Part shown: positions 52,090 to 61,224 of the stretch, piece by piece
Position numbering within the stretch: the stretch's first letter is position 1
How the letters are laid out: each line of letters opens with the position of its first letter
Assembly: GCF_900102085.1 (NCBI RefSeq)
Contig: NZ_FMVM01000015.1
Span: 62,001-126,000 of the forward strand
DNA: 64,000 bases
DNA from: Paenibacillus polysaccharolyticus
GTDB taxonomy: Bacteria; Bacillota; Bacilli; Paenibacillales; Paenibacillaceae
Direction: 5' to 3'
The notes under the pieces: generated by a model
Told to the model about the DNA's origin: nothing
Seen by the model: only the letters and a program-made list of their open reading frames with translations
Database searches by the model: none
Made by a program: the position numbers and the translations under genes

Positions 52090-55000
52090 TTAAATGTGCT
52101 TTTTCTTCTTGTTACCGAGCAGACAGAAAGCGATCGTGATCAAGGACATCAGTGCCAAAATCATATAGAACATTGGCGATATACTGTTGTCTCCTGTTTT
52201 CGGAGCATCGTCCAACTCGTTGCTGACGTTATCCGTAACCTGGTCACCTTTGGTCGCTCCACCGTTGCCATTGTTGGTCCCGGTGTTGCCCGTGTTTGTT
52301 CCTGGAGTACCACTATTGGTTCCGGTGTTGCCGTTGTTCGTTCCCGGAGTACCGTTATTGGTTCCGCTGTTGCCAGCGTCAGTTCCTGGGATACTGTTAT
52401 CGGTTCCTGGAACACCATTATCTGTTCCACTGTTCCCATTGTTCGTTCCCGGAGTACCGTTGTTGGTTCCTGGAATACCATTATCGGTCCCACCGTTCCC
52501 ATTGCTCGTTCCTGGAGTACCGTTGTTGATTCCTGGGATACCAGGGTCGGTCCCACTGTTGCCAGTGTTCGTTCCTGGAGTACCGTTGCCGGTTCCACTG
52601 TTGCCAGTGTTGCCTCCGCTGTTACCACCGGAGCCACCACCTGAACGGATCGGCTTCATTGGCACATCGTATTTGACAATGTCAAAATCTACAGAAATCG
52701 TACCGCTAGTGTGCGTTTCGTATCCATCCTTCGTTACAACCAGATAGTAATCTGCTTCAGGGAATACCATGTACGCATAGAATCCCTTGACATCGCTATC
52801 CTGCTCTGGACTCTTATTGTCGTGCGGCGGGAAATTTGGAACCGCTGGAAGTGTTACTTTTGTACCCGGAATGCGACCTTTATCTCTATTCCGCTGTGTA
52901 TCCGCATAATACAGTGTAACTTTGGCTCCTTCAATTTTCTTGCCCGTGCTCGCATTTCCTGTAGTTTCATCGTAGACCGTACCGTAAGGGTCAACTAATT
53001 CCTCAGAAATATTCAGCTCTCCGTTAGCTTTCACGTCGAGTTGCGTCACTTTGAGGAGTAACTCCTCACCAGTCTCCACTTGATAACGAACTTCCATGGT
53101 GTACTTCTGTTCGCTTAAGCCTTCCACGGAGAACGTTCCGTTCGAAGCCATTGGAAAAGCCTTAGGACGACCATTTTCCGTAATATAATTACCGTCTCTG
53201 TCTTTCAGGTAGATATACATATGGCTGGTATGCAAGCTGTTAAATAGCTCTGTTGTTCCGTCCATTTGTTTGAGCATAATGATACCTACAGCCGTGATAT
53301 CCGCTGGAATGGTCTCGTCTGTAACACTGCTGTTTACATTTGCTTTTTGTGTAAACTTAACAGGTACATCTCTTCCGCCTACCCGATACAACTTCGTATA
53401 TGTGATCGTGTAGTCCGTATCCGCTACGGCTGGGACTGCATATTCACCCTTCTCATTCGTCTCAATCTGAAGCTCTTCACCTGTCTTCAGATCAGTCACC
53501 GTGATGGATGCATTCGGAATAACTTCTCCTGTATTGTTGTCACGCAGTACACCTTCCAGATAAGGGCGAGTATTTTTAAATTTAGCCTCCGCCGCTTTTT
53601 TCTCCGGAATCACACCCGTGCGAACAAAACGTTCAGGGTCTGTCACATAACCATCTTTCGTGTAATCGTCCTGCGTTACCGTATACTCGAGAGATGAAGG
53701 CAGTCCTTGCACAATAAGTGTCTGGCCATCGGTAAGCTCGAAGCTATCGCCGTTCTTGATCATGCCCTTGCTGCCATCTGACTTCTCATAGGCGTAGGAC
53801 TCATCTGATCCCTCACCTGTGAAGGTGATGGTGTACTTAAACAGCTTGCTCTTATCTTCGTCTTTGCCTTTCACTGTGTTGCTGATGAGTAATCCGCCCT
53901 TCAAAACGCGCACGTTCGTGAATGGTGCTTCTTCATCCATGCCTTTCATCACTTCGGAATAATACCGTTCCCCAGGAGTAGTCATGTATTCATCGGTTGT
54001 GTAATCTTTTTGGCTAACTGTGTATCTCAGATGTTTAGGCAGGTCTGAAATATCCAGTGTCTCTCCATCCTTGAGGCGGAAGGTGTCGCCAGACTTGATC
54101 GTGCCTGTACTATTATCCGACTTCATGTAAGAGTAACTTTCATCTTTGCCTGTTTCTTCAAAGTGAATGGTGTACTCGAACTCCTTCGTCTTATCGCCAC
54201 CGTTGCCCATGACCGTATTACTAATAGTCAGCTTGTTAACGGTTCGTTCGTTGATGAAGTCCGCTTTATGATCACCTTTGTTCACAATGGAGCCGGACAG
54301 CTCTCTCGTATCAGGTGTGGTCGTATAGCCATCAACGGTCGTATAATCGTCCTCAGTCACGGTATAGACCAGATTCGCAGGCAAAGCAGGAAGTATTGCA
54401 GATTCCCCATGCTTGAGGACGATCTTGTCTCCATTTTTGAGCGTTCCAGACGTATTATCCGATTTCTTATAGACATACTCTTCGTCCTGACCTTCACCAG
54501 TGAAGGTCACAGTGTATACAAACCCTTTGTTCGGATCACTGCCGTTGCCCTCTACCTTATTGGTAATGGTCAGCTTGCCTTGGGCAGGTGTCGGCACAAT
54601 CAGCGGTAGATCCGAGGTTACTTTTACCCCGTCTACCCAGAGAGGTTTTCCCGGTGTATTTCCTACATATACTTGATAAATCTTTGTTGTAGGCAACCAA
54701 GTATTTGTATCAATGTATGTTTCCTTCAGCTCATAGTAGCCTGGGTCAGGGAATAGAAGATTAAGTTTACCTAAATTATCGGTTTTTCCTTTGATAACTG
54801 TAGTTCCGCTGTCTTTTTTATAGAGTGTAAATTCTACATCTTTCAACGGATTTCCATTTGGATCTACTTTTCTCAGAGGCAACAAGGCATTGGAGCTTGA
54901 ACTACCTGCTACGTCTGAACTGTCCAGTGTACTTTCACTTCTAGCACTGACAGCACTCAGACTGTCATCGCCCTTCAGTTTTACCTCGTTGCCCATTTTG

Positions 55001-58000
55001 TCTCCGGCTTTCGCTTTCGAAGGATCAACTTCAGTTTGGTATACAAACTGGTAAAACTTATTCGGGTTGTTCATTTTGAATTTGAGGACGGTAGTCCCAT
55101 CTGCACCTGGTGCAACCTCTACTTGAACTTCGCTATTAGGATCGCTCAGGTCGAGGGCTTCACCTCGTTCCAGAGTACCGCTAGCTGTTAGTTTAGCAGG
55201 GTAGACGGCCATACTAGGTGATGTCAGCACAAGCTTTCCGTTAACTTCATAACGTAAGTTCATGCCTGCACCCAGGGTATCCTCCAGATAAACGCCCTGC
55301 TTCATGTTAAATGGCGGAGTATAGTTTACTGTCCATTCCAACACACCTGGAACAGGTTTAGTTACCGACTTGCCCAGAGTCTGGATCGGCACGATAATCT
55401 TACGCTGTTCAGAGACAATCTTTTCTACTCCACCCCAAGACATATGGAGGTCAGCTTTGTTATATACCACTTGCTTGTCCGTGCCATTCGTCGTGTATTC
55501 GTTCAAATATTCCTCTAAAGCTTCGTTAGAAGGTCTTGCCTTCACCAAGATAACATAAGGACTTTCTAATTTAGAGAAAGTGAACGTTCCTACGTTGCCA
55601 TTATGGGTGAAGGAGCTTACGACATGAGCGTCAGTGCCTGGTTCAATAATGGTCTTGGCATCGTTTCTCGTACCGTAATCTGTACCTGAACTGTTGTCGG
55701 AAAATCCTTTCCAAAGCTCATAGTCTTTACCTTCGGAAAAAGGAACAAACTCCCAGCCTTCAGGCAATGTGTCCACTAACTTCATATTACTAATGACTCG
55801 ATTACCGCCATCTTTAGCCATTTCTTCTGTGTTATATCCGGGCATGTTTACCCCTAGACGGAAGGTGACTGTCTTGGTTGTCCGGTCATAAGCAGAAATC
55901 GTCCATGCATCATTACTATCGTTTCTAATGTAACTGTTAACGTTATTTGGGCTAACATTTTCAAGTGTGCCATCTACTTTCAATGGTCTCGAAGCAAAGA
56001 GCATATCCTTGTTCAGCATACGCAGGTGAAGATTGGCATTGTTTTGCGCTTGTCTTACGTTCTCACCATCAATGAGCAAAGCGCGATTAGAACTTGTTTT
56101 GCCTACGTTGATGTCCTGTCTGAAAAGGATGTCCGGGTTGGTCTCCAGTGCACGGAAGCTGAAGGATGCGGAACTATCCGTATATCCTGTCACCTTAATT
56201 AAATCCGCCACCACTTTACCATCCACCGTTAAAGGGATTGCCTTCATCGTCAGATTGGCTTCACTCGTCTTCAGCGTTCCTGCCTTATACTGCTTCCAAA
56301 GCTGTGCAGAAGTTACATTTGCTTTAATTTTCGCAATGGTTTCTGCACTCACTTCACCACTTACATCTACGGCGTTGTCCAAAACGTCCATATTACCGCC
56401 ATGTACCAGGACATCATATACCGCTGCATTCGGCAGAGCATATTGTGGGGCAAGGTTAACCGTCCACGTGATGCTGCCTTGGTTATAATCCTCTATAGAA
56501 ACAGCGCCTGATTTGGTGAAATTGTGCGCACCGATGTTGACGATGGCCTCGTCCGTTACTGCCACAGGCCATTTACCCGTCGTTACATCGTTGTTCTGTA
56601 TACCAGCCGGTGTATCCAAATTCCAGTTGGCGCGAGGATCAATTCTGAAGCTGGAACCACTTATTACTTTACTTTTAATAAACAAATCCACTTTACCGTT
56701 AATATTTCCAAAAGAATACACACCGTTTGCATCTGGTGTAATGGGTGTTAATCCAGATTCGGTGCCATCCTCTTGCCATTCAGCCGATACAAAATTCAGC
56801 CCGGCAGGTAAAACGTTAGTAATCGTAAAGTCCTTTAACCCATTTTTGTTATATCGGTTAACTGTGACTTTCCAGGTAATGGTTTCACTCGCATGATCGT
56901 ATGAAGCACTGGATTGAATCCAGTCGGGAGCAAATGTCATCTCCAGCCCAGCCTGCACCAGCATGCTATTGTCTTGTCTCAGTTCCACTTTACCATTCAT
57001 ATCCCGGTGACTACGCCCCAAATTGCTTGGCGGATTCCGATACTCGTAATAATAGGATTCCTTAGGAATCCAGGTTTTATATTCTACTTTTGGTTCCGAA
57101 CCTGTTCCCTGTGGAAAAATGTAAGTCAGCGATCCGTCTGCTCCAACAACTGGTGCTACGTTCTGATCGTTAACTTTGAAGGAGCCCTCCATATAAATAC
57201 CGCGTGAATTTCCAGGGTTTGTATTATATGCTGAGGGATTTGTATAAAATGTCTTCCCGTCTAATGGCAATTTGATCGTTTTATCAAACTGATCGGATGC
57301 GGATACGGTTGACTGCCAAGTAATCGCGCCTTCTACGAATTGGGCCGGTTGAATTCCGCGATAACTATATTGATCCCACCTGATCATTCCAGGCGAGGTT
57401 AACGTGATACCGTACTCTGCTGTAACATTTGGATTCTCTAGCTGATATGTACTACCAAAGATGTTGACAGTCTTTTTATCTCCATAATTCAATCCCGTTA
57501 CATCTGCATCAGCTGTCGTTTCGAAACTGAAAGTAACACCTCGTCCAACACCATTGAAAAAGTTATCATCACCATCGAAGACAACTCGAATGCTATTTGG
57601 AGTAAAATAGGTAGTACCCAGTTGTTTAGTGCCTGAGTCAGTCTGTGCATACAAGGTTCTGGTCGCTGTCGGAAGCACGACTTCCTTGAAGTGATCTTCT
57701 CTTTTCAGCTCAATCCAGTCACCCTTTTGAATGTATTTCTCAGGATCTGCATTCGTTGGATTGGCATCATCCCCATTGACAGGTATCTTGAGCCCTTCCG
57801 ATTTGAGCGTAAATGGTTGTCGTCCCTTAATAATACCGTTCAGATCAATGACCACATTCCCTTGCTTCAACTCCAGCGGAAAGGATACATTAGATTCCAT
57901 AAAAACTGCTGTTTTATCCATTGGGACAGCTGCCAGCATTATGGAATTGTTGGGTACATCATATACTGCCTCGGATACTGAAGTTGGTTCTTCCATACTC

Positions 58001-58152
58001 ATCGAGTCAGATTCGCTAACTGCGCCCATTCCATTATCGTTAGGTACACTCTCTGCATATGCGGCAGTGGAGAACATCACTGTCTGCATAACAAGCATAA
58101 TTGCCAGAAATAAGGACAATAGCGGTTTACCTACATTGCGTCTTTGCTTCAA
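52090..58152 (-). CDS. Giant sortase-anchored adhesin-like surface protein
   Basis: A 2,020-residue exported protein. ATG 58170 overlaps the RBS GGAGGAG, so TTG 58152, nine bases downstream, is the start; a signal peptide ends near TAAYAES. Residues ~35-1090 are repeated beta domains of adhesin type. A SpaA-like domain (~1091-1178) is followed by three ~112-residue DUF7601-type repeats (~1191-1531), each with TFTGEG or its variant, YEKSDxSxG and YTVTxxDYT. Carboxypeptidase-regulatory-type modules (~1531-1831), a Gly/Asn/Thr/Pro repeat tail (~1836-1968) and a sorting signal follow: APKTG, hydrophobic helix, KKKKH. The partner sortase is immediately downstream. Confidence 0.92.
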   Translation of the reverse strand: MKQRRNVGKPLLSLFLAIMLVMQTVMFSTAAYAESVPNDNGMGAVSESDSMSMEEPTSVSEAVYDVPNNSIMLAAVPMDKTAVFMESNVSFPLELKQGNVVIDLNGIIKGRQPFTLKSEGLKIPVNGDDANPTNADPEKYIQKGDWIELKREDHFKEVVLPTATRTLYAQTDSGTKQLGTTYFTPNSIRVVFDGDDNFFNGVGRGVTFSFETTADADVTGLNYGDKKTVNIFGSTYQLENPNVTAEYGITLTSPGMIRWDQYSYRGIQPAQFVEGAITWQSTVSASDQFDKTIKLPLDGKTFYTNPSAYNTNPGNSRGIYMEGSFKVNDQNVAPVVGADGSLTYIFPQGTGSEPKVEYKTWIPKESYYYEYRNPPSNLGRSHRDMNGKVELRQDNSMLVQAGLEMTFAPDWIQSSASYDHASETITWKVTVNRYNKNGLKDFTITNVLPAGLNFVSAEWQEDGTESGLTPITPDANGVYSFGNINGKVDLFIKSKVISGSSFRIDPRANWNLDTPAGIQNNDVTTGKWPVAVTDEAIVNIGAHNFTKSGAVSIEDYNQGSITWTVNLAPQYALPNAAVYDVLVHGGNMDVLDNAVDVSGEVSAETIAKIKANVTSAQLWKQYKAGTLKTSEANLTMKAIPLTVDGKVVADLIKVTGYTDSSASFSFRALETNPDILFRQDINVGKTSSNRALLIDGENVRQAQNNANLHLRMLNKDMLFASRPLKVDGTLENVSPNNVNSYIRNDSNDAWTISAYDRTTKTVTFRLGVNMPGYNTEEMAKDGGNRVISNMKLVDTLPEGWEFVPFSEGKDYELWKGFSDNSSGTDYGTRNDAKTIIEPGTDAHVVSSFTHNGNVGTFTFSKLESPYVILVKARPSNEALEEYLNEYTTNGTDKQVVYNKADLHMSWGGVEKIVSEQRKIIVPIQTLGKSVTKPVPGVLEWTVNYTPPFNMKQGVYLEDTLGAGMNLRYEVNGKLVLTSPSMAVYPAKLTASGTLERGEALDLSDPNSEVQVEVAPGADGTTVLKFKMNNPNKFYQFVYQTEVDPSKAKAGDKMGNEVKLKGDDSLSAVSARSESTLDSSDVAGSSSSNALLPLRKVDPNGNPLKDVEFTLYKKDSGTTVIKGKTDNLGKLNLLFPDPGYYELKETYIDTNTWLPTTKIYQVYVGNTPGKPLWVDGVKVTSDLPLIVPTPAQGKLTITNKVEGNGSDPNKGFVYTVTFTGEGQDEEYVYKKSDNTSGTLKNGDKIVLKHGESAILPALPANLVYTVTEDDYTTVDGYTTTPDTRELSGSIVNKGDHKADFINERTVNKLTISNTVMGNGGDKTKEFEYTIHFEETGKDESYSYMKSDNSTGTIKSGDTFRLKDGETLDISDLPKHLRYTVSQKDYTTDEYMTTPGERYYSEVMKGMDEEAPFTNVRVLKGGLLISNTVKGKDEDKSKLFKYTITFTGEGSDESYAYEKSDGSKGMIKNGDSFELTDGQTLIVQGLPSSLEYTVTQDDYTKDGYVTDPERFVRTGVIPEKKAAEAKFKNTRPYLEGVLRDNNTGEVIPNASITVTDLKTGEELQIETNEKGEYAVPAVADTDYTITYTKLYRVGGRDVPVKFTQKANVNSSVTDETIPADITAVGIIMLKQMDGTTELFNSLHTSHMYIYLKDRDGNYITENGRPKAFPMASNGTFSVEGLSEQKYTMEVRYQVETGEELLLKVTQLDVKANGELNISEELVDPYGTVYDETTGNASTGKKIEGAKVTLYYADTQRNRDKGRIPGTKVTLPAVPNFPPHDNKSPEQDSDVKGFYAYMVFPEADYYLVVTKDGYETHTSGTISVDFDIVKYDVPMKPIRSGGGSGGNSGGNTGNSGTGNGTPGTNTGNSGTDPGIPGINNGTPGTSNGNGGTDNGIPGTNNGTPGTNNGNSGTDNGVPGTDNSIPGTDAGNSGTNNGTPGTNNGNTGTNSGTPGTNTGNTGTNNGNGGATKGDQVTDNVSNELDDAPKTGDNSISPMFYMILALMSLITIAFCLLGNKKKKHI
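52250..52640 (-). repeat. Gly/Asn/Thr/Pro repeat tail inside the giant adhesin gene
   Basis: The coding strand repeats a seven-residue unit of form NNGxPGT, arranged in blocks of 14 or 21 residues that begin NxGNSGT or similar. In DNA this gives 42- or 63-bp periodicity. It acts as a flexible wall-spanning linker and is prone to length change by recombination. Confidence 0.9.
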
Positions 58153-58274
58153 TACGAGAATCTCCTCCATTTCTAAAATTTATGGCGAAACTGGCATACC
58201 TGACCATTATAAATTAGAGGTCTAACCAAATTCTGACCACCTGTATATTTGCCCTTTAGATCTCATATGTAAGC

Positions 58275-58319
58275 AAAAAAGCGCCCTGTCTACTGATTAA
58301 CAATCAGTAAACAAAGCGC
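58275..58319 (-). terminator. Terminator of the methyltransferase/ALDH operon
   Basis: On the minus strand GCGC..TTTACTGATT-GTT-AATCAGTA..GCGC, followed by TTTTTTGC, ~90 bp after the aldehyde dehydrogenase stop codon. Confidence 0.8.
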
Positions 58320-58410
58320 AAATGGAGAGCCAATATTCAATGTTTAATTCTATTTCACATCATATTTATTCCTTGAACACTGCTGATGTGGTGTGTTATT
58401 CGATTAAAAT

Positions 58411-59901
58411 CTATTCAGGTATATATGGAAGATCCAGCATCTTCGGAACGTTGATCACATGTTTTTCCGTATACGTGAGAATACCCTCTGCGCCGTATTC
58501 ACGGCCAATACCCGATTGCTTGAAGCCACCAAAAGGGAACTGAACATCAAGCCCCTGCACAGCGGCTGTATTAATCATGGTTGTTCCAGCTTCGAGTTGA
58601 CGTGCCAAAGTGATGGCATCCTCTTCTTTTCCCCACACAGAACTCGTAAGTCCATATATGCTCTCATTGTGCAGTTTAATAACCTGCTCTTCATCGTCAA
58701 ATGGCAGAACTGGAACCGTCGGACCAAACTGTTCCTCCACGACAATCGGATCATGAGCATCGCAATCCAAAACAAGTGTAGGTTGCAGGTAGTAACCTTG
58801 TTCAAACCGATTTCGATCCAGGATTTGGCCGAGAGGGATGACCTTGGCTCCGCGCTTCTGCGCATCTTCAACCAGACCATTCACGTACTCTCTCTGCTTC
58901 GAGTTATTAACGGGTCCCACCGTCGTGTTTGGATCAAAAGGATCACCAATTCGAATCCAGCGATTAGCTGCCTCTATATATTTTTCCACAAATTCATTAT
59001 AAATCGAACGGTGCACATATACGCGTTTGGCAATCATACAGATTTGGCCTGTCGTCAAGAAGTTAGAGATGACAATCCGGCGCATGGCTCGCTCATCATG
59101 AACATCAAAGCTTTCCAAGAAAATCGCCGCGTCATTCCCGCCAAGCTCCAGCGTCATATCTTTAATCGTTTCGGAAGCGGCTTTGATAATATGCTTCGCT
59201 GTTGCAGTTCCACCTGTAAAGGCGATTTTCGTCACAAGAGGATGACTCGTCAGTTCAACGCCCACATCCGCATCACCGTATACGACATTGATTACACCCG
59301 CAGGGAACTCACTGGCAATGATCTCTGCCACCTTCGCCGCCGCCAGTGGTGCATACGGACTTGGTTTAAGCACGATCGTATTGCCCGCAAGTAAAGCTGG
59401 AGCGATCTTGATTGTAGATAGAGCAATAGGGTAGTTCCATGGACTAATCGCTGCTACCACACCGATCGGATCATAGGATACAATCGTTTTACCCTGGTCA
59501 TGCTCGTGAACCTCGTCCGCCAGAACGGATGCAGCTTCATTACAAGCAAACTCCATCCACATCAGCGAAACAAAAATTTCACCATGTGCATCATACAGAG
59601 GCTTGCCATGCTCTCTAGACAGCAAATGCACAATGTCATTCTCCGCTGCTTTAATTTTCTCTATCGCCTTGCGCATCCGAGTAATGCGTTCGTCAATGGA
59701 GGTCTGTTTCCACGTTTTAAAAGCCCCTGACGCCGCTTCAATGGCGGTGACCGCTTGTTCTTTGGTCGTGACAGGGAAATAACCTACGATTTCAGTTGGA
59801 TTAGCCGGATTCTCTTTTGCTAACTGCGAAAGGGATTTTACATGTTGACCGTTAATGAAGGCTTCAACTGTAACTGTCTCTTGATCTGCTTGAATTGTCA
59901 T
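58411..59901 (-). CDS. NAD(P)-dependent aldehyde dehydrogenase
   Basis: A 496-residue member of the ALDH superfamily. The catalytic cysteine is in TGQICMIAKR, the general-base glutamate in TLELGGNDAAIF, and the cofactor site in ISPWNYPIALS and FTGGTATAKH. It is closest in style to succinate-semialdehyde dehydrogenase types but the substrate cannot be fixed. GGGAGGGG precedes ATG 59901. It follows the MetE-like gene by 15 bp, an odd metabolic pairing that may mean a catabolic role for that methyltransferase. Confidence 0.92.
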   Translation of the reverse strand: MTIQADQETVTVEAFINGQHVKSLSQLAKENPANPTEIVGYFPVTTKEQAVTAIEAASGAFKTWKQTSIDERITRMRKAIEKIKAAENDIVHLLSREHGKPLYDAHGEIFVSLMWMEFACNEAASVLADEVHEHDQGKTIVSYDPIGVVAAISPWNYPIALSTIKIAPALLAGNTIVLKPSPYAPLAAAKVAEIIASEFPAGVINVVYGDADVGVELTSHPLVTKIAFTGGTATAKHIIKAASETIKDMTLELGGNDAAIFLESFDVHDERAMRRIVISNFLTTGQICMIAKRVYVHRSIYNEFVEKYIEAANRWIRIGDPFDPNTTVGPVNNSKQREYVNGLVEDAQKRGAKVIPLGQILDRNRFEQGYYLQPTLVLDCDAHDPIVVEEQFGPTVPVLPFDDEEQVIKLHNESIYGLTSSVWGKEEDAITLARQLEAGTTMINTAAVQGLDVQFPFGGFKQSGIGREYGAEGILTYTEKHVINVPKMLDLPYIPE

Positions 59902-59916
59902 ATGAAATCCCCTCCC

Positions 59917-61002
59917 TTAACTCCATACTTCTTCTGCAATTTCCTTAACGTAACGAAGTTTACGCCATTGTTGTTCTTCTGTTAAAATGTTGCCTTCTTC
60001 GGTGGAAGAAAAGCCGCATTGTGGGCTCAAACAAAGCTGATCCAGAGGAACATAGGTTGCCGCTTCTGCAATCCGGGCTTTGATCTGTTCTTTATTTTCT
60101 AACTCGCCGGTTTTCGATGTGATTAAACCAAGCACGATTTTCAAATCTGTTCGATTCACATATTTTAATGGCTCGAAACTACCTGAGCGCTCATCGTCAA
60201 ATTCTAAAAATAACCCATCTACATTTAAGCCTCCAAAAATAACTTCAGAAGCATAATCGTAACCACCGGTTGAGAAAAAGTTGGATTTATAGTTACCCCG
60301 ACAAATATGCATCGTCACAACTAAATCTGCCGGTTTATGAGCCAAAGTTTCATTAATCATGCGCTGCATCGTTTTCAACTCTACTGCCGGTTCCAACCCT
60401 TTAGCGCGCAGTTTATCATGACCAGCCTCTGAGAATAGGTCTGCCCAAGCTGTATCATCTAATTGTAGATAACGGCATCCTGCATCATAGAAGGCTTGAA
60501 TGACCTTTTGATATGCTGCAATCGTATCCTGAAGGAATTGCTCACGATCCGTATAGCTGTTGGCGCCGTTTTCCAATCGATAGAGAAGCATATTCGGACT
60601 TGGAATAGTTTGTTTTGCCACGGCGTCCCCTGCATGTTTTTTCAAAAACTTAAAATGATCCACAAAGGGATGCGTAGAGAAATCGACCTTACCTACAACT
60701 CGAATTCCGCCCTTACGAGTCTGCATGTTATGGAATTTAGGTCCATCAATTTCCTCATACAGCTCTACACCGTCCAAACCACCCAGGAAATCAAAGTGCC
60801 ACCAGCTTCTGCGAAACTCACCATCCGTGATAGCGAGTACGCCATTTTCTTTTTGTTTCTCAATCAATCGGATGATCTCTTGATCCTCGACATCTCTTAG
60901 TTCTTCATATGTAATAGTGCCAGCTTTATATTGTTCACGCGCCTGACTCAAGTTCGCAGGACGTAGGAAGCTTCCAACATGATCGTTACGGAATGGTATC
61001 AT
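59917..61002 (-). CDS. MetE C-terminal-domain-like methyltransferase (YxjG/YxjH type)
   Basis: A 361-residue single-domain relative of cobalamin-independent methionine synthase. It begins FRNDHVGSFLRP and has DGEFRRSWWHFDF. The zinc ligands are visible: H and C in VTMHICRGNY and a C-terminal cysteine in SPQCGFSSTE. Glutamate in LEFDDERSG matches the third ligand region. YxjG/YxjH proteins lack the N-terminal half of MetE; their methyl donor is not settled. AGAAGGAG precedes ATG 61002. No S-box leader was recognised upstream. Confidence 0.88.
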   Translation of the reverse strand: MIPFRNDHVGSFLRPANLSQAREQYKAGTITYEELRDVEDQEIIRLIEKQKENGVLAITDGEFRRSWWHFDFLGGLDGVELYEEIDGPKFHNMQTRKGGIRVVGKVDFSTHPFVDHFKFLKKHAGDAVAKQTIPSPNMLLYRLENGANSYTDREQFLQDTIAAYQKVIQAFYDAGCRYLQLDDTAWADLFSEAGHDKLRAKGLEPAVELKTMQRMINETLAHKPADLVVTMHICRGNYKSNFFSTGGYDYASEVIFGGLNVDGLFLEFDDERSGSFEPLKYVNRTDLKIVLGLITSKTGELENKEQIKARIAEAATYVPLDQLCLSPQCGFSSTEEGNILTEEQQWRKLRYVKEIAEEVWS

Positions 61003-61118
61003 AGAAAAATCTCCTTCTAACTTTTAGTTACCTGAGTATAGCATGATCAAAATGGTTACAGGTTATATGAAAAAAGCATGACTGGTCATAGCTTTTAGCA
61101 ATAGCCAGAAGGCCTTAG

Positions 61119-61158
61119 AAAGCAAAAAATCCACAACCGCATAGGGTCATGGATTTAC
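61119..61158 (-). terminator. Terminator of the ABC-F gene
   Basis: On the minus strand AAATCCA, a 16-base loop and TGGATTTTTTGC, ~65 bp after the ABC-F stop codon. Confidence 0.65.
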
Positions 61159-61224
61159 AGGGTGTAGCCCTATTTTTAAAATAATCGTTCATTAATAAAA
61201 TTGTACCCGTCTCAACTAATATGA

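Noticed and set aside
52187..52747. Proline/valine/leucine-rich open frames opposite and across the adhesin repeat tail
   Set aside because: They are produced by the 42- or 63-bp coding repeats read on the other strand, with no independent start signal.
61003..61224. An S-box (SAM) riboswitch upstream of the MetE-like gene
   Set aside because: The conserved S-box core was not found; the only structure is the ABC-F terminator.
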